DNA of 14,103 nucleotides from Spirulina sp. DLM2.Bin59 (GTDB lineage Bacteria > Cyanobacteriota > Cyanobacteriia > Cyanobacteriales > Spirulinaceae), in NCBI GenBank assembly GCA_007693875.1, contig RECT01000115.1:1-14103 (forward strand). Direction: 5' to 3'. Below are positions 14,023 to 14,103 of this stretch, piece by piece (the first letter of the stretch is position 1; each line of letters starts with the position of its first letter). The notes beneath the pieces are model-generated. The model saw nothing but the letters and a program-made list of their open reading frames with translations, did no database searches and was not told where the DNA came from. A program made the position numbers and the translations under genes.

Positions 14023-14103
14023 GGGTTTCTCTTGATCCAAGGGTTACGGGTTAACACTCCCCTAGGCGTTTATCGCATATTGCGAGGTTGATGCAGATAA
14101 ATT

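Noticed and set aside
14073..14085. Short palindrome TCGCA-TAT-TGCGA upstream of argB as an ARG-box-like operator
   Set aside because: Stems of five bases are common by chance in HIP1-rich DNA, and it does not match a known arginine operator.

Overview
The window reads as the chromosome of a cyanobacterium, probably one with a large accessory gene content. About nineteen copies of the HIP1 octamer GCGATCGC are spread through genes on both strands, short G/C-rich dispersed palindromes sit between genes, and several protein families are of cyanobacterial type: a NACHT protein with the N-terminal motif WTQ...RQPIW.FFTGKPVDR, a PII-type ArgB context, and a Ser/Thr kinase-like fold. The species cannot be named from this sequence.

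Left part (1-3435, + strand). This holds the end of a small, apparently secreted Pro/Glu-rich protein. Next comes a 695-residue fusion of a GlcNAc-type glycosyltransferase with a nucleotidyltransferase-fold domain, then an HPr-kinase-like P-loop protein. Together they resemble a peptide- or protein-modification cassette. Related nucleotidyltransferase and HprK-like families occur in RiPP (lasso peptide) and HPr-rel gene neighbourhoods, but the substrate here is unknown.

Middle (3468-7242). Two minus-strand genes form an ABC-2 exporter of the NodI/NodJ (DrrA/DrrB) type with overlapping reading frames. Upstream of them, also on the minus strand, is a protein kinase homologue that has lost its catalytic Asp (HRD is HAN) and most of its activation segment, so it is probably a pseudokinase. 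Divergent from it is a moaE-ferredoxin pair joined by an ATGA overlap: the large subunit of molybdopterin synthase and a thioredoxin-like [2Fe-2S] protein.

Accessory part (7243-11682). A 486-base non-coding region carries a TATAAT box and two good dyads. It leads into a 769-residue bacterial NACHT NTPase with an N-terminal HTH-like domain, a family linked to anti-phage defence. Three small stress-type genes follow: a 60-residue cytoplasmic CsbD, an exported protein with two CsbD-like units, and a 50-residue membrane protein of the lmo0937 type that is too short for ordinary ORF cut-offs. Next is a non-coding stretch with a textbook rho-independent terminator and a cluster of four alternating copies of GGTGCGTCAG.

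Right part (11683-14103, minus strand). These are housekeeping genes: a stand-alone cupin like the C-terminal domain of type II mannose-6-phosphate isomerase, a PgeF/YfiH-type polyphenol oxidase-fold purine nucleoside phosphorylase, and argB (N-acetylglutamate kinase). A dispersed CCCCCTT/AAGGGGG repeat separates pgeF from argB.

The best candidates for new biology are the glycosyltransferase-nucleotidyltransferase/HprK-like cassette, the activation-loop-deleted pseudokinase, and the NACHT gene with its structured promoter region.
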